This document shows positions 48,240 through 60,881 of a stretch of DNA of 64,000 nt, one piece after another. Under the pieces are notes generated by a model that saw only the letters and a program-made list of their open reading frames with translations, ran no database searches and was not told the DNA's origin. Each line of letters begins with the position of its first letter. Position 1 is the stretch's first letter. The translations under genes and the position numbers were made by a program. This stretch comes from Euglena gracilis (Eukaryota; Euglenida; Euglenophyceae; Euglenales): contig CP154956.1 in assembly GCA_039621445.1 (NCBI GenBank), positions 3,447,873 through 3,511,872 on the forward strand, written 5' to 3'.

Positions 48240-48435
48240 TTAAGACCCCCCTGGGGGGGGGGGGCGGGGAACCCTAAAATCGGGCCGCCTAAGGCCATTT
48301 CCCAAAAAATTTTCGGCGCTTCCCTCTGAAACCCACTGAAACCCGGGCCGCTGGCCTGGGACCCCCCGCCGGGATCAGCCCCAATCCCACCCACCCACCC
48401 CCTCCAACCCTCGGGGGGGGGGGGGCTTCTGACTC
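48240..48435. repeat. Partial element with TTTTAAGACCCCCC and hairpin core
   Basis: ctaattttaagaccccccct on the left and gggggcttctgactca on the right, with ttttcggcgcttccc at about 48308. It resembles the 5304-5544 type but lacks the CAGG/CCTG ends, so it is truncated or diverged. Confidence 0.5.
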
Positions 48436-48938
48436 ACAGTGTTGACAAATCACAGGAGACCAAAATCACGGGACAAATATTACGAAAAAATCATGAGAAA
48501 ATTCAATATTCAGAGCAAATGGTGGTAATTTTTCTGCAGTTGAAATGAAGCTTCAATTGAACCTTCTTTTAAGAAGAAAAAAAACAACTCAGACTCCAGG
48601 AAGTGGTCAAAATACACCAAAAAATATACTTTGTCAAAATAGTCAAAATATACTTCTGGTGGTGTTTTAATGAGCTTTCATTTCACAATAAACCCAAAGA
48701 ATCAACAACATTACATAACCCCGTCTATCTGTGTATGAATTTGACAGCCCTTGAGAGTCAACCAAAAAAACGGGGAAAAAAATTCCTGAGATATTTTGTG
48801 TTTGCGACCCTCCTTGGCGCTTGTCTATGACTCGGGCCCTGCTCGCCTAAGGGGATGTGGCGGTTGGGTTTCGGTGTCACCTGGGCTGGAGGTGGGGCAC
48901 AACACACACACTGGAGTTGGGAGGGGCAGCCAATGCTA

Positions 48939-49028
48939 ACCCCCCCCAAAAAAACAAGACCCCAGGTCTACTGTTTGGGTCCATTGCTGAAAATCCCGAG
49001 GGGGGGGTCTTATTTGGGGGGGGGGGGT
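48939..49028. mobile_element. TA-flanked 90-bp element, CCCCAAA ends
   Basis: TA-ACCCCCCCC-AAAAAAACAAGACC on the left; GGTCTTATTT-GGGGGGGGGGGG-T-TA on the right. Close in form to 45496-45584. Confidence 0.68.
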
Positions 49029-49120
49029 TATGTTGAAAGTCAAACAGAAAGACACCGAGCGGCCTCACACCCAACTCAGGCTTCCCCCTTGCCCCCGCCC
49101 CCAAGCCCCCTCCCAGACCA

Positions 49121-49178
49121 CCTTGGGCGACGGCACAGCCGTTGTCGTCAGCCATATGGGACCGCCCGGGCAAAAGCC
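49121..49178 (-). CDS. Short exon candidate with clean borders
   Basis: Acceptor ccttcactcccacag/GG and donor GCCCAAG/GTGGTC. It reads LLPGRSHMADDNGCAVAQ in one frame and FCPGGPIWLTTTAVPSPK in another; the phase is undecided. 58 bp, unrecognised. Confidence 0.42.
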
Positions 49179-50360
49179 CTGTGGGAGTGAAGGTCAGAAG
49201 CGGCGCTTTGGGGGGGGACTTGCGCTTTGGGGGGGGGGCAGAAGCATCCCATCTCTCTGGCTGCCACAATTATATGATACATATAAATATTATACATATG
49301 ACGATAATAAAACAACAACAACAACAGCAGCAGCAGCAGCAACAACAATGATGATGATAATAATGACATATGATATTATAGATCATGACATTACATATAT
49401 ACATATATAATGACATAATGATATGATTACATGGATGAAGAGGTTGTGGGTTTGCCTTTTTTATCTGGAAAAATCCTTCGCTCTCCTCCTGGGAAGTATC
49501 CTGACAAATTAGCAAGAACAATCCAAAAGACAAACTCCCAGGAGGCCTTGTGATTGACTTTCGAACAAGCAAAATTAATCAACACAAGCCCCAACGTCAG
49601 AAATTCCAGAAATGGGCAAGAACCTCAAAAGGGGTGGATTACCGTGGAAGCTTCTGTCAAAAATAAAATAAATTTGCTCATTTTAACACCATCCCATTCT
49701 CATAATTTTGAACCTCGACAGCGATTGGCTCCATTTGAACAGGCCTGGGTGCTTCTCCCCAGCAGATAAAGCGAAGAAATCATGATATATCCAATAAGAC
49801 ATTGCATAATGTCCACCTGTGCTGAAGACGTCTTCGTTTCGAAATCCATTGCCCGTCTACGTGACGTTTTACGAGGGTAAACCAACAATTCTGGGGGAAA
49901 GCAAGAATGCTGGTTGCTATTTGGTCGTCAATCAACGCCGAAGAGAGGAAAATTTAAAAGAGGTTTTTGGAAAAGAATGGGGAAACCATTCAACAAATGC
50001 ACTGGAATAATCGATCCCCAATGGATTTCAATCTCAGAAAGAAGACTCAATGCCGGATCAAGATTAACATGGGAAATTTCGGAGCTGAGGAACTCTGCCT
50101 CACCTCGAACCTAGACCAAAATGGTGGGATACAAATTTTCTCACGCATTTTAGTTGTAATTACACTAGAAGAGGTTTGCTTGAGGGACTGCCTTCTACTT
50201 GCTATTATTTGCCATTTCAGGGCACGAAATACAAACCAACCGAAGGGAATGGGGAGGGCCATGCTGCCAAGTCGGCGTCAGTGGAGCGAAGTCGGTTGTA
50301 TGAGACCTGTGGCAAAGCTTCGAGTGGGTCAAGGAGGTAGAGCCACGATGCGGCTGGAAA

Positions 50361-50522
50361 TGTGCGTGGGCAGCAGCGGGGGTGACTTCGGGCCAGGTGG
50401 CGGCGGGGCCTCATCCGACGCCTCTCTGTGACACATGTAAATGTGCGTGGGCAGCAGCAGGGGTGACTTCGGGCCGGGTGGCGGCGGGGCCTCATCCGAC
50501 GCCTCTCTGTGACATATGTATA
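50361..50522 (-). CDS. Tandemly duplicated 81-bp exon-like unit
   Basis: Two copies with an 81-bp period, over 95% identical. Each on the minus strand begins with an acceptor-like tgtcacag and reads REASDEAPPPPGPKSPLLLP. 81 is a multiple of three, so the frame is kept through both. It may be a duplicated exon of a proline-rich protein or a young tandem duplication in an intron. Confidence 0.35.
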
Positions 50523-53500
50523 CATGCCACACAACACGATGCATATGTATGCATGTTAAATGCACATCTGCACGCTAAATGAATGCATGCCGTATGCCAT
50601 TTGTCACAATATATGTATGCATGCCACACGTCACGATGCACATATATGCACACCAAATGTACATCTGTATGCTAAATAATATATGCATGCCGTTGTTATG
50701 TTATTTTGTCACAACATATATATATATATATATACATATATATGCATGCATGTCATTTCATTTCATATCATTTCATTTTTCTGTGAGCCTGTACAATCAA
50801 CTAAAAACTTCACCTTGAGAACCTCTGCCTTCTCTCTGGCGGAGGTTCAGCATTAGCAGATATTTTTCATGACCAATATCTGAAAAAATCGACAGAAATG
50901 GACTGCACCACTCTTACTTACAACGACCTCCCCCCCGATAACAACCCCCCTTGTTATGACTCTTTAGATTCATCATTATATTCAAAGGGGGGTCACTGGG
51001 GGGAAATCCGACCTGGAACAATGGCCCACATAAAAAAAATTCTGTCGGGAAAAATACCGGACGAATCCTTAAAATGCCGGTAAAAATTCTGAACGCTCGC
51101 TTTAAAAGAGCCGAGAAGAATTCTGAGCGAAAAATCTCGCGAACCCACCTTTCAGGGAAATACGAGAATTTACACCAACTTCCGAGGTTTTACAAATCTA
51201 AATTTCAAAAATCGGTATAAACCTACCTCCAAATTGCACAATAAAAACAAAAAATGCATTCTTTCAAATTTTGCAGGATCCAATGCACTGTTTAGTGATT
51301 TGGAACAAAAATACATATTCCCAAAAATCGGCGCAAAGCGGCAAATAATTTTTTTGGCTGTTTATTGGAGGGAATTGGATTTTGCTGGGAAAAATCCTGG
51401 ACACATCCCTAAAATGGCGGGAAAACCCTGCACAAAATTTCGTCCAGAGTTTTTCCCGCAACAATTTTTTCCGGTCAAATCCCCCCCAGGTAAACCAGGT
51501 TTTGAATAATGCTGAGCTCTTAATGGGACATGCATGTAATGGAAGTCCAAAAAGACTAGCATTGGAAATTTCGCGTAATTTATAATTTGCAAATTACACT
51601 CTTGCAATTTATGGTGACTTTCAGTGACTTTGCGGCAATGTCTGAAATGTTAATGAAATGTTAACCCCCCCCCCATACAACATAATGTTATGAAATATTA
51701 ACCAGGTTTTGAATAGTGCTGAGCTCTTAATAAGCGCGCACCCACCCCTTCATTGACCCCCCCCCCCATATAAACCGGCCCACCCCATGGAGCTCTTTTG
51801 ACTGAAATGTGAGGGTTTTGTGCCCGAAACGGGAGGCCAGGGGGTCAAAAAAAAAAACAGTCATTTTTGGCTCAAAAAACACCTTTTTCGGGGTCCGGGA
51901 GGCCCAAAAACATGGTTTCGGGCAAAAAAATTTCGATTTTTTTTTCGAATTGAAAAAAATTGAAAAAAAAAGCCCAAAACGATGTTTTTTGGCCTCCCGG
52001 ACCCGAAAGAGCTGTTTTTGAGCCGAAAATGAGCGTTTTTCGACCGGCCAGCCCCCTGTTTTGGGCTGCCAACCCATTGAAATTGGGTCAAAAAAGGGTA
52101 AAAAAAGTCGACTTTTTTGACCCATTTTTTACCCAGGTTCCATGGGCTTCGGGCCCAAAACGGGGGGTCGAAAACGGCTTGTTTTCGGCTCAAAAAACAG
52201 GTTTTCTGGGTCCGGGAGGCCAAAAATCATCTTGCGCCAAACTTTTCTTTCGATTTTTTCCCACTTTTTTGACCCACAATGGCCCAAAACGGCTGAGTCA
52301 AAACAGGCCAAAACTGTACAAAATGGACAAAATTGGCCGAAAAATGGCCGTAACTCGGCTTAAGGCAGGGAGTTGCAGGATAATCAAAATACTGTTAGAT
52401 AGGGCATTTTAAGGGCTTCAATTTAGGTCTCCAGACATTTCCCTTGATTCCCACCATTTTTGAGAAATTTCAGAAAAATTAATTTTTTTTGATCCGAAAC
52501 TGACCCAAAAATGGCTGAGTCGCAAGCCTGCCGCGCTGTTTTGGGTCGCTAATCTACCATATTTCGGCCTGGGCGGGGAGTTGGGTTGTGGGGAAATCAA
52601 AATACGGTTAGATAGGGCGTTCCAAGGGCTTCAATTTAGGTCTCCGGACATTTCCTTTGATTTTGCTTCATTTTCGAGATATTCTGGAAACATCGATTTT
52701 TTGACCCCGAAAGCAGCCCAAAATGGCCCCTGAAACGGGCCAAAGACGGGCCAAAAAAGGCCGTAACTCGGGCTACACGAAGAGTTGGGGTAAAAACAAA
52801 CCATGGTTGGTTATTGCATTCCAAGGGCGTCATTTTTGCTCTCCAGACATTTTCTTTGATTTTGCTTCATTGTCGAGATGTTTTGGAAAAATTGATTTTT
52901 TGACCCAAAAAACGGCCCCAAAAACACCCCCAAATGGCCGTTTTGGGCCGCAAAAGCGTGCCGGAACACGGGCCAGGCGCGTTGGCAGCCAAAACGGCGA
53001 ACGGGGGGGCGATATTTATGGGTAAGAGCGAAGCTTACCCCTGGGGAATAAGGGCCCCCCCCCCCCCCCCCCCCCCGGGTCGGGGCCACCTCGGGAACCG
53101 GCGGATTATCACCATCATCCCGGCCTGTTCCCGGAATTTTTTTTTCAGTCGCGAGCGACTGGATTCCTAGTTTCCGAATCACCCTGGGTTGACCCCAACT
53201 CCCCGCCAGGCCCGAGTTATTCACGCGCGAAGGGGTCCAAACTGGGTAGGATTGGCCCGCCCCTCCCCCCTGGATGAGCCCCCCCCCCCTTGGAATCTGC
53301 CATTTCGGGCACAAAAATCGATATTTTCAAAATATCTCGAAAATGAAGCAAAATAAAAGGAAATGTCCGGAGACCTAAAAGCCCTTGGAACGCCCTTGCA
53401 CTAACGCCGGTATTTTGATTTCCCCGCAACTCTCCGCCTAGCCCGAGATACGGCCGTTTTTCGGCCCAGATGGCCGTTTTGTACACTGTCCGACTTAGCC

Positions 53501-53590
53501 GTTTTCGCGGGGGTGGGGGGGGGTAAAAAATCAATGTTTTCAAAATATCTTGAAAATGATGCCAAACCAAAGGAAATGTCCGGAGACCTA

Positions 53591-53999
53591 CCCCCCCCCC
53601 CCTAGTCGTATGACCGGGTTCCTGCAACCTGTGACCGGGGGGGGTGGTCATAACACCCCCCTAACCTGCAACCTGTGACCGGGGGGTGGTCATAGATGAG
53701 GGGGCGGTCGTAGGTGTGTGTGAAAACTGTCCCAAAATGGCATTTTTTACCCCCCCAAAATGTCCCATTTTTCAAAAATCCGGCGCTTCGCGCCGGCAGG
53801 GGGGACCTTATTTTGGGGGGGTCCATTTCATGGATTTTTGCTCGGACCGGCCAGGGGGGGGACTTATTTTGGGGGGTAAAATTTTTCGCAACCTGCAACC
53901 TGTGACCGGGGGGGGTGGTCATAACACCCCCATGACCTGCAACCTGTGACCGGGGGGTGGTCATAGATGAGGGGTGGTCGTACGACTAGGGGGGGGGGG
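53591..53999. mobile_element. TTGTCGTACGAC family element with proven TA target site
   Basis: The flanks read tccggagacc-TA before and TA-atttgaagccctt after. The paralogous sequence at 55071-55095 reads tccggagacctaatttgaag without the element, that is, with one TA. Ends: CCCCCCCCCCC-TAGTCGTATGACC and GGTCGTACGACTA-GGGGGGGGGGG. The centre carries ccggcgcttcgcgccgg at 53780-53796. Confidence 0.95.
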
Positions 54000-55179
54000 T
54001 AATTTGAAGCCCTTGGAAATGCCCCATCTACCGGTGTTTTGATTTCCCCGCAATTCCCCGCCTGGCCCGAGATACGGCCGTATTTCGGCCAATTTGGGAC
54101 ATTCTTGTACACTTTTTCCACTGTCAGACTCCGCCGTTTTCGACAGAAAAGTTGAAAAAAATCGATTTTTTTTTGCCCAACACATGTTTTTTTGGCCTCC
54201 CGGACCCGGAAAAAGTGGTTTTCAGCCGAAAATGAGCGTTTTTTGACCCCCCGGCCCCCATTTTGGGTCAAGTTGGGGTCAAAAAAGTCGAAAAAAATCG
54301 AAATCTTTTTCCCCAAAACGATTTTTTTTTGGCCTTCCGGGCCCGGAAAAACTGTTTTTGAGCCGAAAATGAGCGTTTTTCGACCCACCAGCGCCCCGTT
54401 TTGCGCCCTAAACCCGTTGACTTTGGGTCAAAAACGGGCAAAAAAAATCCAATAAAAAGGGTATGGGGTGTATGGGGGGGTCGCTGAACTCTTATCCCTT
54501 TATGGGTAAGAGCGAAGCTTACCCCTGGGGAAAAACCCCCCGAACCCCCCCCCTGGGGCCACCTCGGGAACCGGCGGATTATCACCATGATCCCGGCCCC
54601 GTTCCCGAAATTTTTTTTTCAGTCGCGAGCGACTGGATTTCTAGTTTCCGAATTGCCTGGGTTTGACCCCCAACTCCCCGCCAGGTCCGAGTTACTCACG
54701 CGCGAAGGGGTCCAAACTGGGTAGGATTGGCCCGCCCCCCCCCCCCCCCTGGATAAGCCCCCCCCCCTTGGACTCTGCCATTTCGTCCAAAAAATATCAA
54801 TTTTCAAAATATCTCCAAAATGAAGCAAATTGAAAGGAAATGTCCGGAGTCCTAATTTGAAGCCCATGGAACGCCCCATCTACTGGTATTTTGATTTCCC
54901 CGCAACTCCTCGCCCAGCCCGAGATATGCCCGTTTTCGGCCAACAGGGCCATTTTGTACACTTTTTCCACTGTCCGACTTAGCAGTTGTCGGCCAAAATC
55001 CGGCCAAAATCCGGCCAAAAAATCAATATTTTCAAAATTTCTCAAAAATGAAGCAAAATCAAAGGAAATGTCCGGAGACCTAATTTGAAGCCCTTGGAAC
55101 GCCCCATCTACCGGAACGCCCCATCTTGGAACGCCCCATCTACCTGGGAACGCCCCATCTACATGGGGTTTTTCGACCC

Positions 55180-55392
55180 CATGGCCATCATGACCCATGA
55201 TGGCCCTCATGACCCATCATGACCCATGATGGCCATCATGAGCCATGATGCGCATCATGACCCGTGATGCGCATCATCACCCATGATGCGCGTCATGACC
55301 CATGATGGCCATCATGCGCCATGATGCGCATCATGACCCATGATGGCCAATCATGACCCATGATGGCCATCATGACCCATGATGTGCATCGG
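55180..55392. repeat. CATGACCCATGATG self-complementary tandem array
   Basis: About 11 units of roughly 18-19 bp of catgacccatgatg plus gcgcat or gccat. Most units are themselves near-palindromic (atcatg/catgat). It lies inside the 4.6-kb structure. Confidence 0.9.
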
Positions 55393-56840
55393 GTCAAAAA
55401 AGTCGAAAAAAAGTCGAAAAAAATTTTTTGGGCTGTTTTGGGCTGCCAACCCATTACTTTGGGTCATTTTCGGGTCAAAAAAGTCGAAAAAAAATTGAAA
55501 ATTTTTTTTGGCCTGAAACGACGTTTTTTGGCCTCCCGGACCCAGAAAAACTGTTTAGGGGCCGAAAATGAGCGTGTTTCGACCCGCCAGCGCCCCGTTT
55601 TGGGCTGTCAACCCACCACTCCCTTTCGGTCATTTTCGGGTCAAAAAAACACGAAAAAAATCGAAAATTTTTTTTGGCTTGAAACGCTGTTTTTTTGGCT
55701 CCCCTGACCCGGAAAAGGTGTATTTTGAACCAAAAATGAGCGTTTTTCCACCCCCCCCCCCGCGCCCTGTTTCAGGCACAAACCCTTTGCATTTCAGTCA
55801 ACAGAGCTCCATGGAGTGGGCCGGTTTATATGGGGGTGTCAATGAAGGGGTGGGTGAGCGCTTATTAAGAGCTCAGCACTATTCAAAACCTGGTTAACAT
55901 TTCATTAGCATTTCAGAAATTACTGTAAAATCACTGAAAATCACCGTAAATTGCAACTGTGCAGTTTGTGAATTATAAATAACGCTAAATTTGCAGTGCT
56001 AGTCTTCTCGGCCTTCCATCACATGCATGTCCCATCAAGAGCTCAACATTCTTCAAAACCTGGTTAAATTACTGCAAAATCACTGAAAATTATCGTTAAT
56101 TGCAAGTGTGTGATTTGTAAATTATTAATTATGCGATATTTGCAATGCCAGTCTTTTCGGCCTTCCGTTACGAGCAAGTCCCTTTGGGGGGGGCTTTATA
56201 TTTGGGGGCATCGTAAGTTCAGGGTGGGGTGGGTGAGGCCAAGCTTCTTTTTGCGGTGCAGACAAAAATTATGGGAGACAAAAATTATGGGAAATTGCCC
56301 CGATTTTCCCATAATTTTGTCCAGTGTACTTTTACCATGCCCTTTGGGGATCTAAGCGCCAGGCAGAAAATTTGAGCCCAAAGAGGCCAAAAATTGACCA
56401 AAACCCCATTTTTGGCATTTTTCAAGGCAAAAATCTGTCAAATTTGCTCAAAAAAATTCGGCGCAAGGTACTGGAGGGAAAAAAATTGACCTATTGGGCG
56501 AGGAGGGCGGGCTTCCTCATTTCTGTCAAAGAGTAGCTTCTCACTTTTTCCTGTGGCTGCGTATATTTTGAACGCTGCCAGTCCCTGACCCAAGAACCAC
56601 ACGATTCCACACCCCGTCATTCCTTTCATCGGCTTGGCAGTTCTTTGGGTTGGGCTACTCTGTCTTTGAGAAGCAGGGGGAGGGAACACAACATGGACCC
56701 TCAAAAATCGCGGCGCAAAAACAACAACAACAAAAAACACAAATTTTGCTAAAAAACACAAAAAATACAAAAAATGCATTTGCGCCTCCCCCCCCTTGTT
56801 GAAAGGCAGGGTGTGCATCATTCGGAGGGGGGGGGCAGAC

Positions 56841-57005
56841 CGGGCTCCAGCGGGTGGGGAGGTGCTCCTTGACGCAGCCCGCGACGACGAGGGCGGCGAG
56901 GGTGGCGAGGAAGAGGAAGAAGAGCACCACCTTGCCAGGGGAGTTGCGGTCTGTGCACTGTGTGCGCTTGATCATCCGCGCCTCCCCGGGGCACGGATAC
57001 AGCCC
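56841..57005 (-). CDS. Cysteine-rich membrane protein, exon with transmembrane helix
   Basis: Acceptor tcccctgccag/GGG and donor AGCCCG/GTCTGC give a 165-bp, phase-0 exon. It encodes GLYPCPGEARMIKRTQCTDR, then a membrane helix VVLFFLFLATLAALVVAG, then CVKEHLPTRWSP. The preceding exon (57858-57929) ends in phase 0 with paired cysteines, so a cysteine-rich ectodomain followed by one membrane helix is likely. I do not recognise the protein; a receptor-like surface protein is an inference only. Confidence 0.6.
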
Positions 57006-57039
57006 CTGGCAGGGGAAGGTGGGGGGGAGGTCTAGGCAC

Positions 57040-57545
<506 letters not shown>

Positions 57546-57857
57546 ACACCCACACACACCCACACTCACACCCACGGGTTAACCACCTACCTTAGTGTTT
57601 GCGCTATGTCTGTTTATTGAGAGCGGGAGATGACAATGACAATATACTGGCAATCAGGCAGAATGAAATGTTTCGCTTCTTTTTTTGGCATTCCCTCTGA
57701 GAATTGTAGAATGGTTTTGCCAAGCAATCACAACATCCTGCCCCCGCGCCTATGGACGCCAAAGGTATTTGTGGTGTGCATGTGTGTGTCTGCACGTGCG
57801 TGGCACCAAAAAGCATTTTGTGAGGCTCCCGTTCGGCCTTGGGGAACAGCAGCACAC

Positions 57858-57929
57858 CTCACACGAAGCGATGGTGCAGTTGGCGCAGCCCTTCACCAGG
57901 AAAGAGCCCTGCAGGACGCAGCACCCACC
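57858..57929 (-). CDS. Cysteine-rich membrane protein, upstream exon
   Basis: Acceptor cgctaccag/GGT and donor TGTGAG/GTGTGC, phase 0 at both ends. It encodes GGCCVLQGSFLVKGCANCTI then ASCE: six cysteines in 24 residues. The spacing (CC...GC.NC...C) suggests disulphide-bonded extracellular repeats. Confidence 0.52.
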
Positions 57930-58084
57930 CTGGTAGCGGCCAGACGTTCACTTTTGTTTGCCCGGCAGGGGGAGAGGTTGGACGAGAAGGCACCACGATT
58001 AGGGGGAACGTGGCAGGCATCCCAACCTCACATTGTGGCCGATGAAGGTTGGGTCCACTCAAAAGCAGGCATTTGTCAAGGACC

Positions 58085-58400
58085 TGGGGGGTCCGGCCGG
58101 CCGGCTGGAAACCTGTATTGCTGTTGTTGCGAAAAACTTATTACCACTCGACCCCGGGGGGGGGGGATTCTGGGTGCCCTTGAGGGCGGTCCGAACGTCC
58201 TTGGTTGGTGGCAGGGTCCACCCCCTCTTTGGCGAAGGGAATTCACTCAGAGACCCTTTTCCCCCTTGTGAGCAGACACTCGTTTAAACCAGACCCCAAC
58301 CTGCCCCCCCCACCCCCCGGGGGGACCATCCAACCAACCAGAACCTTTTTCCCGCCAGCAGCTTCAAGGGCTGCGGACCCCCTAAGCGGTCAAGATTCTT
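58085..58400. other. Repeat-like stretch without a gene
   Basis: Contains ggtccggccggccggctggaa and gaccccaacctgccccccc blocks related to the CCGGCTGG repeats elsewhere; no bounded element defined. Confidence 0.4.
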
Positions 58401-58979
58401 TTGGTGCTTGGTGCCAACTTTGTTTGTCGAGGGGTTTTTTGGCCCAGCGCTTCTCCCCATGTTACTTTCTCAGACAGGTGGGTGGCCAGGTCAAGCAGTG
58501 TTGCGTGTCTCCTCCTTTGGACGGTCTTTCGCGGGAAAAAAAAAACAGTTTGAGGACTGGTCGGAGGCAACTTCAGAGGAAAAAAGGGTGCCTGGTGCAG
58601 GGTTTGGTTTGATATGAGGGCAGGTGGGGTGGGGGTCCGGACCCCCTTTGGTCAAGGAGGAGTGCACCCCCCACCGAAAGCCAGGACATCCTCCTTGCTT
58701 CGAGCCGTGGCCTGGGCACCGCCCGTTTCCAATAAAAATAATGTGACAGAATAAGGCTTTGAAAGTGGGGTCCGTTGCCAAATGCAAACCCGGAATCCCG
58801 CTGACAATGACAACAAGATGGGGCATGGAAAGCATGGGGGACGGACAACCAACCAACCCCAACAATGGCCGCAATGGGGGTGCTTCCGCACCGCGTGCAC
58901 CGCGTGTTTCGCACCGCGTGCACTGTGTGCACCACGTGGCACCACATGACAAGAATCAAATGGCTGAATGAGAGAAACG

Positions 58980-59400
58980 CACCTGCAAAAACGCCCATCA
59001 ATTTTGAGTGAATTTGGTCATCTTTAGGTGCTTTGGTCCAAATCACCTGGCTTTCCCACCAGGTCTCACCAAATCTGTACCAATGGTCACCAAATCTGTG
59101 CAAGTGACCACAAAATGGCCAAAAGTGGCCAAGAAGGGGCAAAAAAATGGAAAAAAGCAGACAGAAGTGGCCTAAAATGGCCACAAATGTGCAAAAATAG
59201 TCAGAAGCACCCAAAAAATTAGTATAGATGAAGCAAAAATGCATTTAAACAGCCAAAAGTGGTCAAAATTGCCAAACGCAGCCCAATCGGCCAAAAGCGG
59301 CCAAAAGTGGTCCAAAATGGCCAAAAAACCGGCAAAAAAAGGTTGCTGATTTGCAGGAAACCAGACAAAAACAGAATGGAAATCAACTGATGAGGTACTG
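58980..59400. other. Low-complexity caaaatggcc-rich stretch
   Basis: Made of recurring ccaaa(a/t)ctg, gtcacc and gccaaaagtggcc words, similar in style to the interior of the nested element at 27742-28807. No exon seen. Confidence 0.5.
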
Positions 59401-59674
59401 GTGATAATTTGTGAAAATTGCACATTCGGAAATGATTTTCTCACGCAGTGCACGCAGTGCGGAAGCATCCCCAATGTTTTGGCTTGTTTCCCGCCAAAAA
59501 TCTTTGGGAGCAACGTTTCGGGCGGTGGCAATTGGAGCGACGCTGGAAGATGCAGGGTTGTACAGGAAAGCCTGGTGGGGGGGGGTCGGACCCTCCCCAT
59601 CCAGAAGGTGGGGGAGGGGGGCTGGGGCGACCCCCCACACCAACCATAGGGTTGTGGGGTTGGAGCGAGGCGGG

Positions 59675-59752
59675 GAAGAGAGCGTCCGGGCGCAGCACTC
59701 GCAGTGGCACACGTCGTCGGAGGGGGCCCGGGGAGGCCCCTCCGCGGTAGCC
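59675..59752 (-). CDS. Cysteine-containing exon candidate upstream of the membrane protein
   Basis: Acceptor cccgtccccccag/GG. It reads EGPPRAPSDDVCHCECCART then LSSP. The C-H-C-E-C-C cluster fits the cysteine-rich character of the next exon downstream in minus orientation. The donor is not clear, so the end is approximate. Confidence 0.4.
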
Positions 59753-60079
59753 CTGGGGGGACGGGAGGCAGGAGGCCGCTGCTTCGGTCCAGGTAGGCGG
59801 GGGGGGGCACCTTGAACAAGGCTGCGGGCCATGTGGCATCGAACGCCTGCGATGGTCAGTTGGCCTGTTGAGGTTGAGGCACGAATCACTGGCATTTTGG
59901 CAACGAGACATTGGGGCCATTTTGGTCCCGGCTGTTCATTTTTACCATAAGTCATTTTGGGCCGAGACAAACAAGGTGTGGGAGATTTGAAACCAGGAAA
60001 AATACAATGAAAAATAATATGGTGTTATTCTGAAGATTTCCAACATTGTATGACCACCATGATTTGTCAAACTTGCAAG

Positions 60080-60165
60080 CAGGTAGGCGGGCAGGCCGTA
60101 GGTAGGTCGGCACATGGGTAGGTAGGTGGGTAGGTAGGTAAGCAGGTAGGTAGGGAGGGAGGTAC
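60080..60165. repeat. (GTAG)n-like simple repeat
   Basis: ggtaggt and gcaggtag units, decayed, about 85 bp. Confidence 0.9.
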
Positions 60166-60617
60166 CTCCCCCAAGCCCAATGGGACATAAATGACAATCC
60201 AGATGGTCCGAACGGGGAACATTCATTGGGTTTACTCCACGTATTTTCTGTAAAAAGTGACAACCAGATGGTCTGGACACTCTGGGCACACCCTGTTCAT
60301 TGGGCAAAAGGGCTTACTAGACATGGGGGGTTGGTGGGCAGGCAGGTCCTCAAAAGCATACATCAATGCGAGGATGAGAACGACGGGCAGCGACTTCAGC
60401 ATCGGGGCAGTCTCCCCTCACCCCAGCAACGCAGGCTGAATCATCTGGAGTAAGGGTGCATCTTTCGCTAAAAACACAGCACAGCTGAAGAGGCAAGCAA
60501 GAAAGCAGTCCAATGTGCCAGTGCACACTTCAAACTGTCAAGTTTCGACTGTTGTCTGTCCTCTGTGAGTTTTTCCGTGCTGCGTCGGTTGTAGCCACCC
60601 TGGCATCAGTCCATCCA

Positions 60618-60740
60618 ATCCATTCCCCCAAGAAACTGTCTGCCACCTGACAAGTGTCCTGACAAGGGCCCCGGCTAGCACCCGGGGCCTGGCAGGTTGC
60701 CCAGGCAGGATCCTCGGGCGTACCGTTTCCACGGGATCAA
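60618..60740. repeat. GGGAAACTGTC family, degraded copy
   Basis: agaaactgtctgccacctga, ggcaggttgcccaggcagga and gggcgtaccgtttccacggg follow the family order with many changes. Confidence 0.5.
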
Positions 60741-60881
60741 AGGGGTTAACCTGACTGCCTAAACATCTCCAAAAAAACGCTGCTTGTTTTAGACAGCCGC
60801 TGGACAGCAAGTGCAAGTGCAGAACCGTGCAGATTCTAAGCCAACACCAAACCCCCCCCCCCCCCCGCAATCGGTCATAAA

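Larger units (their letters stand above)
51493..56075. mobile_element. 4.6-kb inverted-repeat structure with about 300-bp arms
   Basis: The left arm (51493-51830) and right arm (55775-56075) are inverted copies sharing aaccaggttttgaataatgc, gagctcttaatgggacatgc, ctgagctcttaataagcg, cacccaccccttcattgac and tataaaccggcccac. A further partial arm copy follows at 56060-56170. The interior has no gene. It is made of repeated ggcctcccggacccgaaaa / cgaaaatgagcgtttttcga units of about 165 bp, and two direct copies of a block of roughly 330 bp at about 53020-53370 and 54500-54865 (tatgggtaagagcgaagctt onward). A TA-flanked element is inserted at 53591. Confidence 0.8.

Noticed and set aside
49967-50431. 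154-codon plus-strand frame
   Set aside because: It overlaps the duplicated 81-bp unit at its end, has no recognisable family and no splice or start context. Left unannotated as a gene.
51810-55700. Recurring FEPKMSVFRPAS-like peptides as a repeated protein
   Set aside because: They come from the tandem DNA units of the 4.6-kb structure. The same units are equally open on the other strand and break by frameshift between units.
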